Shown here one piece after another: positions 43,583-53,072 of a stretch of DNA of 64,000 nt (positions are counted from its first letter, which is position 1; each line of letters starts with the position of its first letter). Made by a program: the position numbers and the translations under genes. The stretch comes from Capsulimonadaceae bacterium (GTDB lineage: Bacteria > Armatimonadota > Armatimonadia > Armatimonadales > Capsulimonadaceae): positions 1 to 64,000 of the forward strand of contig JARLGU010000065.1 in NCBI GenBank assembly GCA_031292625.1, written 5' to 3'. The notes under the pieces are model-generated. The model had not been told where the DNA came from, ran no database searches, and worked only from the letters and a program-made list of their open reading frames with translations.

Positions 43583-45628
43583 TTAACCCATTCTGACGGC
43601 GCCATGCAGAGCGGCCCCGCGCCTAATGGCGCCGCCCTTCGCATGGATCGGCTCCGGCAGCGTAATCAGAACGAGCGTCGCATCGTCGTCGAGATCGGTG
43701 GTCCCGATCAGGCCGGTCGCGGCCGACCATATGCGCTCCGCGGTTTCGTTGATGTTGACGTGTTCGTGCATGCAATCCTGCACGCACTTATAAAAGAGGT
43801 CTGCTCCCAAGATTCTTCCGGTCATGCGCGACCGCGCCTCGACCAGACCATCGGTGAACATAGCCATTGTGTCACCAGGACCAATTGCCGTTTTCTGATC
43901 GACGCACAAATCCGCGACATCCACGCCGACCACGCTTCCAGTCGAATCGAGGAATTCCAGGGCAAGATCGTCGCCGCGATATATTGCGGGCGGTTCGTGC
44001 CCCGCGGACGCATAGACTAGGCCGCCTGTTGACGGAGTCAGGATTCCGAAGAAAAGCGTGACGAGCGTCTGAATGTCGAATTGATGCAACAGGGCATAGT
44101 TCACACGATTGATCGTCGCCGCTGGAGATGTCTCGATCAGAGCATAGGCCCGAAGCAGGTTTCTCACCAGGGACGTATGCGCGGCCGCCTCCACGCCATG
44201 CCCGGTCACGTCTCCGATGACCAGCGCAATCCGGTCGCCTTCGAGCGGAAAGACCTCGACGAAATCGCCGCCCACGCCTCTATCGGCGGCTGGACGATAA
44301 ATGAAGCATGTCTCAACGCCCGCAAGCCGGACCGGCAAAGAGGGAACGAGGCTGCGCTGCAGAGTGCGGTTAACCCTCTGCTCGCGTTCGAGAGCTGCCT
44401 CGACCGCGAAGCGCGAGTTCTGTTCGGCAGTGGTATCCTCCAGCACGACGCCGACAGCGTGGATCGCGCCCGACGGATCACGAATCGGAAAAGCGGAACT
44501 GCGAACATGGATCTCGGATCTAAGCGTCTTCGCGGGACGAAGCGTTATATTGCGGCCGACAAACTCTTCGCCGTTGAACGCTCCTTCGAGTACGGCAATA
44601 TTGTCCGCGGTCAGCGCTGGATACACGGTTTTCAGGTCCTGGCCCGTCAGTTCCTCGACGGTCATGTTGCATAGATCCGCCAAGTATCGATTGCAGCGCG
44701 TCACCCGGTAGTCCCGTTCGATGATGATAATGCCAATCGGCGCATTCTCAAAAACAAATCGGATCGTTGCCGACTGCTCGGCGATCATTCGACGGAGTTG
44801 CGCCTCTTCGATCACATTTGACATCTGATCCGAAACCGAGGCCAGTAAAGACATTTCGCCCTTGGACCACCGCCTCGGACGGCGGCAGTCGTGGACCGAA
44901 ATAAGTCCGGCCACGCGACCGTTCACGAAGATCTTAGTGAACATCCCTGCGTACAAATTATAATGATTTAGCAGAAAACCGGGGATGGCAGGGTTCAGCC
45001 GCGTATCGTTGACAACTTTCAGCTGCCCTTCCCAATCGATTGAGTTTACAACATCCTCTCGAGTGGCCGGCAAATCCACGCCAACCATCGTGGCGATGTT
45101 CGGAGCCAGCCATTCGTAGATACGCACGGGACCAGGTTCCCCGCGTTCGTTCTCGAACGGAACAACGTGAACGCGGTCAACATCGAGAGTTCTGCCAATG
45201 GCTTCGCAGACGGCAGTGGATATGTCGGCCCAGTCGATAGAATAGCGCGTGTTGCCGAAGAGATAAGCAAGCGCTTCAGCCTGTTTCCGCGCGGCGTCTT
45301 GCTCCTGGCTGGTCTGAGCATGGCGGGCGCAAAATAGCCCCACCGCGAGCTTGGCGGCGACGTCGAAGAGGATATGCGGCCCCTTGGGCGCGATGTGCAG
45401 CGGGAGATTAAGAGCGTAGCTCGTGCAGTCGAGCCCGATGACAAGGGCTAGAATCGCGTAGCACCAGGTATAGCTTTGCGCGTAGACGGCAAGGAGCAAC
45501 GGGACAAAGTAGAGGAGGTCGAGGCCGACATCCTTATGGAGAACTCGATCCGTCGCAAAGATGGCCACGGCCAGAAGAATGGCCGCAATGAGAGGAATGT
45601 ACTTTTCACGCCGTCCGCGTCGCTGCAA
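43583..45628 (-). CDS. Membrane GAF-PAS SpoIIE-type PP2C phosphatase
   Basis: The 681-residue protein has an N-terminal membrane region of about four helices (IPLIAAILLAVAIFATDRVL, LLYFVPLLLAVYAQSYTW), a GAF domain (about 125-295), a PAS domain (305-420; NAPIGIIIIERDYRVTRCN) and a SpoIIE/RsbU phosphatase domain (450-660) with GVGGDFVEVFPL, VIGDVTGHGVEAA, AGHEPPAIY and MFTDGLVEAR. Such phosphatases act on anti-anti-sigma factors in partner-switching stress circuits. No partner is adjacent; the RsbW-like ATPase at 17579-18703 is a possible, distant one. Confidence 0.92.
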   Translation of the reverse strand: MQRRGRREKYIPLIAAILLAVAIFATDRVLHKDVGLDLLYFVPLLLAVYAQSYTWCYAILALVIGLDCTSYALNLPLHIAPKGPHILFDVAAKLAVGLFCARHAQTSQEQDAARKQAEALAYLFGNTRYSIDWADISTAVCEAIGRTLDVDRVHVVPFENERGEPGPVRIYEWLAPNIATMVGVDLPATREDVVNSIDWEGQLKVVNDTRLNPAIPGFLLNHYNLYAGMFTKIFVNGRVAGLISVHDCRRPRRWSKGEMSLLASVSDQMSNVIEEAQLRRMIAEQSATIRFVFENAPIGIIIIERDYRVTRCNRYLADLCNMTVEELTGQDLKTVYPALTADNIAVLEGAFNGEEFVGRNITLRPAKTLRSEIHVRSSAFPIRDPSGAIHAVGVVLEDTTAEQNSRFAVEAALEREQRVNRTLQRSLVPSLPVRLAGVETCFIYRPAADRGVGGDFVEVFPLEGDRIALVIGDVTGHGVEAAAHTSLVRNLLRAYALIETSPAATINRVNYALLHQFDIQTLVTLFFGILTPSTGGLVYASAGHEPPAIYRGDDLALEFLDSTGSVVGVDVADLCVDQKTAIGPGDTMAMFTDGLVEARSRMTGRILGADLFYKCVQDCMHEHVNINETAERIWSAATGLIGTTDLDDDATLVLITLPEPIHAKGGAIRRGAALHGAVRMG

Positions 45629-45832
45629 CTGCCCCGCCCCCTCGCAAAAGTTACATCAGTCCGATTCACCACACCACGTCGCGCCACAATTTGATTGGCA
45701 ACCACCGTCCGCGCCGAGTCTAACCGCGTGAGCGAGCGTTTTTCTAGTTGGAGCTGCTATCTTGGATTTTCGGCGATTTTGACCATAATCTAGATGCTGC
45801 GCAGCAGAGTTTCCGTCGAACATTTCCTGCCG

Positions 45833-46780
45833 CTAGCTGCCGATTTCTTCCAAGAACCGCTCGGCGCCGATCGCCGCCATGCAGCCGGAGCCCGCCGCGG
45901 TAATCGCCTGCCTGTACACCGTGTCCTGGACATCGCCGGCCGCGAAAACGCCTGGAACGCTTGTCGCAGGCGTACCGGGCTCGGTCACGATGTAGCCGTT
46001 CTCATCGGTGATTAGCTGGCCCTTGAACAGAGCCGTGTTGGGCTCATGCCCAATCGCGATAAAAAGACCGTCCGTCGCGAGATGATGCTCGCTCCCCGTA
46101 TGAAGATGCCTTAACGTAACGCCCGTCACCTTCCCGGCAGCGGGATCATGCACCTTCGCGATCACCGAGTCCCACACCAGCCGGATCTTCTCGTTCTCGA
46201 AGGCGCGCTTTTGCATAATCGCCGACGCACGCAGATGGTCGCGTCGATGAACTACGGTCACGGAGCGCGCGAGCCGGGATAGATAATTTGCCTCTTCGAT
46301 CGCCGTATCGCCCCCGCCGACCACGACGACATCCTTACCGCGGAAGAAGAACCCATCGCATGTCGCGCAGGCCGATACGCCCTTGCCGTAAAGCGCGGTT
46401 TCCTCCGGCAAGCCCAGCCACTTCGCGCTCGCGCCGGTTGCGATAATCACCGTTTGCCCCACGTATTCGCCGCCTGAGTCGGTTACCGCCGTAAACGGAC
46501 GCTCGCGCACGGTCGCCTTCACGACATTCTCCGAGACGAATTCCGCCCCGACCCGCACCGCCTGCTCACGCATCGCGATCATTAAGTCCGGCCCCATAAT
46601 GCCATTCGGAAAGCCGGGATAGTTCTCGACATCGCTGGTAATCATGAGCTGCCCGCCCGGAAGGTTGGGCGGACCGCCTTCGATCACGATGGGGGCGAGG
46701 TTGGCCCGCGCCGCGTAGATTGCGGCCGTCAATCCGGCTGGACCGGAACCGATAATTAAAACTTTGGTTTCGCTGGGCAT
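45833..46780 (-). CDS. trxB: Thioredoxin reductase
   Basis: The 315-residue flavoenzyme has the FAD motif GSGPAGLTAA, the redox pair C138-C141 in ACATCDGFF, the NADPH motif VVGGGDTAIEEA and the final FAD motif GVFAAGDVQD. It reduces thioredoxin with NADPH in the cytoplasm. GAGAGG lies ahead of the ATG. The gene is monocistronic and divergent from the next gene. The 204-base gap to the SpoIIE-type gene shows nothing supportable. Confidence 0.97.
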   Translation of the reverse strand: MPSETKVLIIGSGPAGLTAAIYAARANLAPIVIEGGPPNLPGGQLMITSDVENYPGFPNGIMGPDLMIAMREQAVRVGAEFVSENVVKATVRERPFTAVTDSGGEYVGQTVIIATGASAKWLGLPEETALYGKGVSACATCDGFFFRGKDVVVVGGGDTAIEEANYLSRLARSVTVVHRRDHLRASAIMQKRAFENEKIRLVWDSVIAKVHDPAAGKVTGVTLRHLHTGSEHHLATDGLFIAIGHEPNTALFKGQLITDENGYIVTEPGTPATSVPGVFAAGDVQDTVYRQAITAAGSGCMAAIGAERFLEEIGS

Positions 46781-46962
46781 ATCTGCGTCCTCTCAGGTTT
46801 GGTTATTTTACCCGACGAATATGAAGAGAGTTTGAAGATCGCATATTGTATACGCTCGACGCATGGCCGAAAGAGCGTTCTTCGAGCGTTTGAGCCGCGA
46901 CGCTCGCTATTCATTTCCAGCAACGCCACTCTCGCAACCTTAGTGGTACAATACGCCATCCT

Positions 46963-47436
46963 ATGATCTCGCGCCGCAACAAGCTTCAGCTCTCGCTGTT
47001 CGGGCCAAGTGACGGCGCTCCGGCCACACGCTCTTGGACAATCGTATCCTACACGATTGACGGGCAGGGGCTACCGGCGGCCGAAGCAATCCGCCCGATC
47101 GTGAAGGCGCTCTCGCAAGCACTCGATAACGTCGGCGCGCGCCGCGATCCGAAGATGCGCGACAGCTCGTTCGATCTGTATTCATGCCACGACGCCAGCC
47201 GGTACCTGCTTGCCGTCCCCGAAGACCTTCATCCGGCCGTAGCGGGAATGGTCGAACGCAAGCTGCTCGAAGTGCGCGGTTTCGATGGTCTGCGCCGCGG
47301 CGTCCCTGATCTTGGCCGCGAATACCGGCCCGCGGGATTTTACGAAGCAGGAGCAGTGTGGGTGTTGGCGACGCCGGCGGATGCGCTCAAGCGGGCTCGT
47401 ACGGCAGCGGGCAACCAGCTGGCGTTCGACTATTAG
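46963..47436 (+). CDS. Conserved-looking hypothetical protein
   Basis: The 157-residue product begins MISRRNKLQLSLFGPSDG. It has mixed alpha/beta character (RSWTIVSYTIDGQGLPAAEA, MVERKLLEVRGFDGLRRG) and no signal peptide, membrane helix or motif I can name. A TACAAT box ends 10 bases before the ATG, so its transcript would be almost leaderless, and there is no ribosome site. The next gene starts 23 bases after its stop. Codon use matches neighbouring real genes. Confidence 0.6.
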   Translation: MISRRNKLQLSLFGPSDGAPATRSWTIVSYTIDGQGLPAAEAIRPIVKALSQALDNVGARRDPKMRDSSFDLYSCHDASRYLLAVPEDLHPAVAGMVERKLLEVRGFDGLRRGVPDLGREYRPAGFYEAGAVWVLATPADALKRARTAAGNQLAFDY

Positions 47437-47459
47437 GCCTCCCCCGGCGGACAACGGAT

Positions 47460-49226
47460 ATGAACGACGAAGCATCCCAAACGCCCAACCAAGATTTCGC
47501 GGCCGGCGCTGGCGCAACTAGGAAACGCCAGCGGGGCCATCGGCTTCCGGCGCTTGTGCTGCTTGCGATCACCGCGCTCGTTTATGGCGCGGCGATCACA
47601 TACAAGTTCGTCACGTGGGACGACGGCATTCACGTCTTCAAGAACCCGTATTTTCATCCACTGACCTGGTCAAATGTTGCCCATTTCTGGCTCGCGCCGT
47701 ACGAAAAGCTCTACATCCCCCTCAGCTACACCGTTTACGCGGCCCTGGTGGTCATCGCAAACCACTTTCCCACTCCCTTTGACCAGGGTACGGATGCGAC
47801 AATCGACGCGCACGTCTTTCACATCGCTTCCGTAGGCGTTCATCTTCTTAACACCTTTCTCGTGTTTTTGATCGCCAAGCGTCTCACGAGGCGCGCCCTG
47901 CCTGCCGCGGTCGGGACGCTAATCTTCGCGATCCATCCGATGCAGGTGGAATCGGTCGCCTGGGTGTCCGAGTTGCGGGGCCTGCTCGCTGCCCTGTTTT
48001 GCCTCATTGCGATGCTGATTTACGTCCGCCTCGGCGACGAGGCAGGCAATAGCTCCGTCCGCCTCTCAAAATGCTGGATTCGTTGCGGCGCGCTGATGGT
48101 TCTCGCGCTCCTTTGCAAACCATCGGTGCTCATCCTACCAATTGCGCTTTTGACGATCGGCTGCTTGTTTCAGAAGCGCCCGCTTCTCGTCTGTGCACGC
48201 GAAACGCTGCCCCTGCTGGCGCTCAGCCTGCCTTTTCTCGTGATAACGCACGCGGCGCAACCCGTCCTCGCGCAGGTCTCCGTACCGTGGCTGGAACGTC
48301 CATTGATTGCCGCGGATGCCCTTGCGTTTTATATCACGAAGCTTTTCGCGCCGTTTCGGCTGTGCATCGACTACTCGCGCCGACCACACGATGTCCTTGG
48401 GCACTGGTGGGGCTACGTGACCTGGATCTTGCCAGTTGCCGTCGCTTGGACGGCTTGGCGCTTTCGCGACAAGGCCCCGTATCTCTTAGCGGGGGCTGCG
48501 CTGTTCGCAGTCGTCCTACTGCCCGAGCTCGGCCTCGTTCCCTTCACGTACCAAAATTATTCCACCGTGGCCGACCGGTACGCCTACCTTGCCCTGCTCG
48601 GCCCCGCGTTCGCCTTGTCGATTCTGGTCGCGCGCCTCGACGCGACCACGCTTTGGAACGCCGCCATTGCGCTGACGGCCGTGCTCGGCCTGCTTGCCGT
48701 CCACCAATCCGGCGTATGGCGCAACAGTTTGGACCTGAACGCTGCCTGCCTGGCGGTGAACCCAAACAGCGCGGCATGCCACGCAAACTACGGCGATGCG
48801 CTTTACCGCTGCGGACGATACGCGCAGGCTCGCGACGAGTTTCTGGAGTCTATCAAAGCCAACCCCGATTTTGAGTACCTTTACACCGATCTCGGCGACG
48901 TCTACCTTGCGCTCCATAGCTACGACGACGCGGTAAACTGCTACACATACGCCGCATTTCGCAATCCGGACAACCCCGTGCAGCACGACAAGCTGGCAAG
49001 AGCGCTGCTCGCCGCCAAACGCTACGACGAGGCGATTCATGAGTTCACGACCACGATCAGCCTCAGTCCGCATTCCAAGTCCGCGTTCATCGGCCTCGGA
49101 GACGCATGCGCGGGCGCGCAACGCTGGCCGGACGCCGTACTCGCCTATCGAGGCGCTATCTTCATGGGGGACACGGGCGCGCAAACGCAACGTAAGCTAA
49201 AGCACGCCATCGAGGCGGCGAAATAG
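47460..49226 (+). CDS. GT-C-like membrane protein with C-terminal TPR repeats (TMTC-like), first of tandem pair
   Basis: The 588-residue protein has about ten hydrophobic helices in residues 20-430 and TPR repeats at 440-588 (CHANYGDALYRCGRYAQARD, LYTDLGDVYLALHSYDDAVN). The first extracytoplasmic loop contains FVTWDDGIHVFKNPY, with the acidic pair typical of GT-C glycosyltransferases such as PMT/TMTC O-mannosyltransferases. A role in lipid-linked sugar transfer to proteins or glycans is possible. The next gene is a close paralogue in the same order of domains. Confidence 0.78.
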   Translation: MNDEASQTPNQDFAAGAGATRKRQRGHRLPALVLLAITALVYGAAITYKFVTWDDGIHVFKNPYFHPLTWSNVAHFWLAPYEKLYIPLSYTVYAALVVIANHFPTPFDQGTDATIDAHVFHIASVGVHLLNTFLVFLIAKRLTRRALPAAVGTLIFAIHPMQVESVAWVSELRGLLAALFCLIAMLIYVRLGDEAGNSSVRLSKCWIRCGALMVLALLCKPSVLILPIALLTIGCLFQKRPLLVCARETLPLLALSLPFLVITHAAQPVLAQVSVPWLERPLIAADALAFYITKLFAPFRLCIDYSRRPHDVLGHWWGYVTWILPVAVAWTAWRFRDKAPYLLAGAALFAVVLLPELGLVPFTYQNYSTVADRYAYLALLGPAFALSILVARLDATTLWNAAIALTAVLGLLAVHQSGVWRNSLDLNAACLAVNPNSAACHANYGDALYRCGRYAQARDEFLESIKANPDFEYLYTDLGDVYLALHSYDDAVNCYTYAAFRNPDNPVQHDKLARALLAAKRYDEAIHEFTTTISLSPHSKSAFIGLGDACAGAQRWPDAVLAYRGAIFMGDTGAQTQRKLKHAIEAAK

Positions 49227-49301
49227 CGGAGCCAGACAGGAGACCACCGCCGGACGTAACGGCAACTGGGTTTCCATGCCAGCCAAATGTTACATCGAAC
49301 A

Positions 49302-51179
49302 ATGACCGACAACGCCAGATCCAGTGAACCGCAAGAACGCCGTCCAGTCAGCCCGCGCGAAAAGGCGCTGCTGGCCTTCTGCGCTGTCGCGCTGGTCACG
49401 GCCGCCGTGTTCGCGTCGTCGTTATCACACGATTTCGTGACATGGGACGACAACTTGCACGTTTACAAGAATCCCTGGCTGTCCCCCGTAACTATCGCGC
49501 ACGTCGCGCATTTCTGGCGACACTCGTATGGCGATCTGTACATTCCGGTCAGCTACACGCTCTTCAGCGGGTTGGCAGCCATCGCGTCCTGTTCGCGTCC
49601 CGATCCAACGATAACGGATACTGGCGCGCTCTTCGATCCGCACGTTTTCCACGCCGCCGATTTAGCCTTGCATGTCGCTAGCACGCTCATCGTTTTCGCG
49701 CTGCTGCGGCGTCTCGTACGAAACGCGCTGCCGGCCGCATGCGGAGCATTGCTCTTCGCGATCCATCCATTGCAGGTAGAGAGCGTCGCCTGGGTCGCGG
49801 AAACGCGCGGCGTGCTGGCAGGATTGTTTTGCGTGATCGCCGCATGGCTGTACGTAGCCAGGATCGAAGCCTTGCGCGAGACGGGAAGGATGCGGTTGGA
49901 CATCTTCTCGTGGGCCGGATTGGTCGTTCTAACGGTCCTGGCGCTTCTGAGCAAGCCATCCGCCGTCATGATCCCGGCGCTGCTCTTTGCGATCGCATAC
50001 GGCCTGCGGCTGCGCTCAGCGCGGGACGCCGCAATCGATGTCGCTCCGCTGCTCTTGGCGGCGCTGCCAATCGTCGTTCTGACACACAGCGTACAGCACC
50101 CCGCGGCGTTTTCGATCACTCCTCCGCTCGCGCGCCCCCTCGTCGCCGGCGACGCTCTTGCGTTCTACCTCGCCAAGCTTGTCGCCCCCATCGGCCTGAT
50201 CCCAGACTATGCAAGAACGCCTCACGCCGTGCTGGGACATTGGTGGGGATACGTAACATGGCTCGCGCCCGCTTTCGCGGCGGCCGCCGCTTACCGATTC
50301 CGAAACAACGCCCGCTACCTCGCGGCGGGGCTGGGCACCTTCGCCGCCGCGCTTCTGCCTGTTCTTGGGCTTGTGCCATTCGGCTATCAGGCATACTCGA
50401 CGGTCGCGGACCGGTACGCCTATTTGGCGCTGCTCGGCCCTGCCGTCGCGCTCGCTTATGCACTTGCAGCATATCCATCGAAACCCGCATTTGCGGCGAC
50501 CGGCATCGTATTGGCGATTCTCTGCGTCCTGAACGTCCAGCAGACGGCGCGGTGGGCAAACAGCCGGACGCTCTACGCGTACACGATCGGCGTCAACCCG
50601 AACACTGCGCCGATCCAGCACAATGCGGGCGAGTTGCTCATGCGCGATAACCCGCTCGCGGCCGAACCCTACTTCCGCGCCGCGATCCGCGCGAACCCGC
50701 TTTTTCCGAATGAGCACATCAATCTCGGCAGCGTTCTTGAAGAGAGCGGCCGGCCGCGCGAAGCGCTCGAACAGTTCGTTTACGCGGCCCGCCTCGACAA
50801 TAGCGATCCGAGCATACCGTACGACATCGGCAACACCTTGATGGTCATGGGAGAGTACGCCAAGGCAATCCAGGCCTACGACAACGCAATCAAGCTGAAG
50901 CCGTCGCACGCGGGAGCGCTCAACAACGAAGGCCGCGCATACCTCGCGCTTGGGGAATACGCTCTCGCCGCGCTGCGCTTCCAGCAAGCCGCCCGCGTCA
51001 GACCCGCAGAGCCAGGCTTCCACATCAACGCCGCCCTCGCGCTGGCACGCTGCGGCCGAAAGGCCGATGCGCTCATCGAGATCAAGGAAGCGCTGCGCAT
51101 CGACCCGGATAACGCGTTGGCGCAAAACGCGCTCAACGATATTCGGACGAACGCAGGGCCGATCAGGCCGAAAAATTAA
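49302..51179 (+). CDS. GT-C-like membrane protein with C-terminal TPR repeats (TMTC-like), second of tandem pair
   Basis: The 625-residue protein mirrors its upstream neighbour: FVTWDDNLHVYKNPWLSPV in the first loop, FAIHPLQVESVAWVAETRGV, GYQAYSTVADRYAYLALLGP, then four or more TPR units (EPYFRAAIRANPLFPNEHIN, YDIGNTLMVMGEYAKAIQAY, ALNNEGRAYLALGEYALAAL). The shared segments show a tandem duplication followed by divergence. The start at MTDNARSS is preferred over a TTG 15 bases earlier; no strong ribosome site is seen. Catalytic function is inferred. Confidence 0.8.
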   Translation: MTDNARSSEPQERRPVSPREKALLAFCAVALVTAAVFASSLSHDFVTWDDNLHVYKNPWLSPVTIAHVAHFWRHSYGDLYIPVSYTLFSGLAAIASCSRPDPTITDTGALFDPHVFHAADLALHVASTLIVFALLRRLVRNALPAACGALLFAIHPLQVESVAWVAETRGVLAGLFCVIAAWLYVARIEALRETGRMRLDIFSWAGLVVLTVLALLSKPSAVMIPALLFAIAYGLRLRSARDAAIDVAPLLLAALPIVVLTHSVQHPAAFSITPPLARPLVAGDALAFYLAKLVAPIGLIPDYARTPHAVLGHWWGYVTWLAPAFAAAAAYRFRNNARYLAAGLGTFAAALLPVLGLVPFGYQAYSTVADRYAYLALLGPAVALAYALAAYPSKPAFAATGIVLAILCVLNVQQTARWANSRTLYAYTIGVNPNTAPIQHNAGELLMRDNPLAAEPYFRAAIRANPLFPNEHINLGSVLEESGRPREALEQFVYAARLDNSDPSIPYDIGNTLMVMGEYAKAIQAYDNAIKLKPSHAGALNNEGRAYLALGEYALAALRFQQAARVRPAEPGFHINAALALARCGRKADALIEIKEALRIDPDNALAQNALNDIRTNAGPIRPKN

Positions 51180-51223
51180 AGCCTCAAGGAAATTGGCTTC
51201 GCGAGATGGAGGGACGCTGCCTT

Positions 51224-51781
51224 TTAGCTCAGCATTTCGAGCGCCTTCCGGTGCAGGGCGAAAGCAACCGGATCGTGGAGCGCAAAAACGATCCGGCGCA
51301 ACAGGGTTTGCGGATGCTCGCGCAGGTAATCGACGACGGCGCGGAGGGCAACGAATGCCGCCTTGTCCATTGGGTAGCCGTAGACGCCGGTGCTGATCGC
51401 CGGGAACGCGACCGACTCAGCGGCAAGCTGCTCGGCGACGGCGAGCGACGAGCGATAAGCGGATCGCAAGAGCGGTTCAGCCTTATGCGGACCGAGAAAG
51501 TACACCGGTCCGACCGTATGGATCACGTAGCGAGCAGGCATTTGCCCGCCGCTCGTCGCAACGGCCTCGCCCGTCGGCAGGTTGCCGCGCTCCGCGACGA
51601 TCTTCCGGCATTCATCGGCCAGCGCCGGCCCCGCAGCCCGGTGGATCGCGCCGTCCACTCCGCCGCCGCCCGCAAGCTCCGTATTCGCGGCGTTGACAAC
51701 CGCATCCACCTCAAGGCGCGTGATATCGCCCAAAATGAGCTCGATCGCGGTGTTGCCGATCGTCAAGGTTGGCGTTTGCAT
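51224..51781 (-). CDS. Macro-domain O-acetyl-ADP-ribose deacetylase-like protein
   Basis: The 185-residue protein is one macro domain of the YmdB/MacroD type: VVNAANTELAGGGGVDGAIH with N30, N33 and D43, PTGEAVATSGGQMPARYVIH and the phosphate-binding FPAISTGVYGYP. It hydrolyses O-acetyl-ADP-ribose or removes ADP-ribose from acidic residues. Cytoplasmic. It is convergent with the TPR gene and only 15 bases from the EamA-like gene, likely in one transcript. Confidence 0.93.
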   Translation of the reverse strand: MQTPTLTIGNTAIELILGDITRLEVDAVVNAANTELAGGGGVDGAIHRAAGPALADECRKIVAERGNLPTGEAVATSGGQMPARYVIHTVGPVYFLGPHKAEPLLRSAYRSSLAVAEQLAAESVAFPAISTGVYGYPMDKAAFVALRAVVDYLREHPQTLLRRIVFALHDPVAFALHRKALEMLS

Positions 51782-51796
51782 GAGGCCTCCTTCGAC

Positions 51797-52270
51797 TTAC
51801 CCAGAGCGTGGCCCGGATCGTCCCGAAAACCAATGTCCAACCGTCTGCTGTACCTCGGGAAGCGTCAGCAGTACGCCCGCAACGATTAGGACGATGGCCG
51901 CCGCGGTTATCCCATTTACCTTTTCGCGCAAGACCACGACTCCCAGTACCACGGCGATCACGAAACTGAGCTTGTCAATAGGAGCGACACGCGAAATCGG
52001 TCCCATTTTGAGCGCCGCAAAGTAGAACAGCCACGAGAGCCCGGTGGCAAGCCCTGAAAGAACCAGAAAAAGCCAGCTCCTGGGACCGATCTCGCGTATC
52101 CCGGGAAGCTCGCCGCGAAAGGACACAATGCCTGCGGCAAACACCAAAACGACCCCAGTCCGAATGAGCGTCGCGAGGTTCGAGGGGATCCCTTCCACGC
52201 CCAGCTTCGCAAGCAGCGCGGTAATTCCCGCAAAGAGGGCCGAAAAAAGGGCGCAAGCGACCCAGCCCAT
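51797..52270 (-). CDS. Short EamA/DMT-type membrane transporter
   Basis: The 157-residue protein has five hydrophobic helices, one EamA unit (GWVACALFSALFAGITALLA, WLFYFAALKMGPISRVAPID, IVLIVAGVLLTLPEV). It is half the length of a usual DMT exporter, so it should work as a dimer. AAAGGA sets the start at MGWVA; the longer frame begins with non-membrane sequence and is not favoured. It is close to the macro-domain gene. The substrate is unknown. Confidence 0.85.
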   Translation of the reverse strand: MGWVACALFSALFAGITALLAKLGVEGIPSNLATLIRTGVVLVFAAGIVSFRGELPGIREIGPRSWLFLVLSGLATGLSWLFYFAALKMGPISRVAPIDKLSFVIAVVLGVVVLREKVNGITAAAIVLIVAGVLLTLPEVQQTVGHWFSGRSGPRSG

Positions 52271-52511
52271 GATGAATTCCTTTAAGGGCCTGCGAATGAG
52301 GCCCGATGACAGAATAAGTGATGGATTTAAATGCGCCGAAGAACCCGAAGATCCCTCTCGACAGGACATAATTCGGCAAAGTTGCCGAAGCGGCTACTCA
52401 AAGCTTGACTGCGGCGCGACCCGGTCTTGTTCGACGGCGGCAGTCGTTCCCGTTGATCCGGTCAACCGGACGGGCTCTAACCGGACAAACAACAAAGCTA
52501 AAACGTTGCAA

Positions 52512-53072
52512 TCAGCGCGCCGCCGCATCGCCGCGCAACGATTCCAGCGCGCGTTGGACGATCAAAGTCTCGTCGTCGCCCTGCGGCGCATCGTCGGCGG
52601 ACGCGTTCGTGTACCGGAGAATGCCGTTTCGACCGGCCACGAAGACGCGAGGACAGGGCGCGACGTTATAGCGATTTGTAGTAGCCATCAGCGGGTCGGG
52701 GATCAGCACCAAGCCGCTCCCGCCAAGACCCGTTTGGCGGGCAAACAAGCGAGCGGCGGCCTCATCCCCCGCAAAAACAACGACGGTTAATGGCGGTAGC
52801 GCGGCGCCCCCACCCTGCCGAATGATCGAATCAACGACGCCCCGGTTCCGAAGCGCTTGCCATTGGCGCGCACAAATGTGACAAGGCTCGCATCCACAGA
52901 AAAAAAAGATCGCAGCGCTCCGGCCGTACGCGTTTGCCAATCGCCATTTCCCATGGCCGTTCAAGTCCAGCCCGGCGAATTCGGGCAGCTTCCGCCCCAC
53001 AACGGGGCCGGAAGCGGGCGCCGCGAACACGGGCACGCAAAGCAGCGCGAAAACAAGCGCGAAAAGCCTCAC
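52512..53072 (-). CDS. Secreted redoxin/AhpC-TSA-like protein
   Basis: The 186-residue product has a signal peptide (LFALVFALLCVPVFAAP) and a thioredoxin-like domain. The active-site loop FFFCGCEPCHICARQW has C-x-x-C (CEPC) plus nearby cysteines, and the later RYNVAPCPRVFVAGRNGIL holds the cis-proline-like turn. It may be a periplasmic thiol oxidoreductase. Its ATG overlaps the stop of the DUF1573 gene (ATGA), so they are translationally coupled. Confidence 0.82.
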   Translation of the reverse strand: MRLFALVFALLCVPVFAAPASGPVVGRKLPEFAGLDLNGHGKWRLANAYGRSAAIFFFCGCEPCHICARQWQALRNRGVVDSIIRQGGGAALPPLTVVVFAGDEAAARLFARQTGLGGSGLVLIPDPLMATTNRYNVAPCPRVFVAGRNGILRYTNASADDAPQGDDETLIVQRALESLRGDAAAR

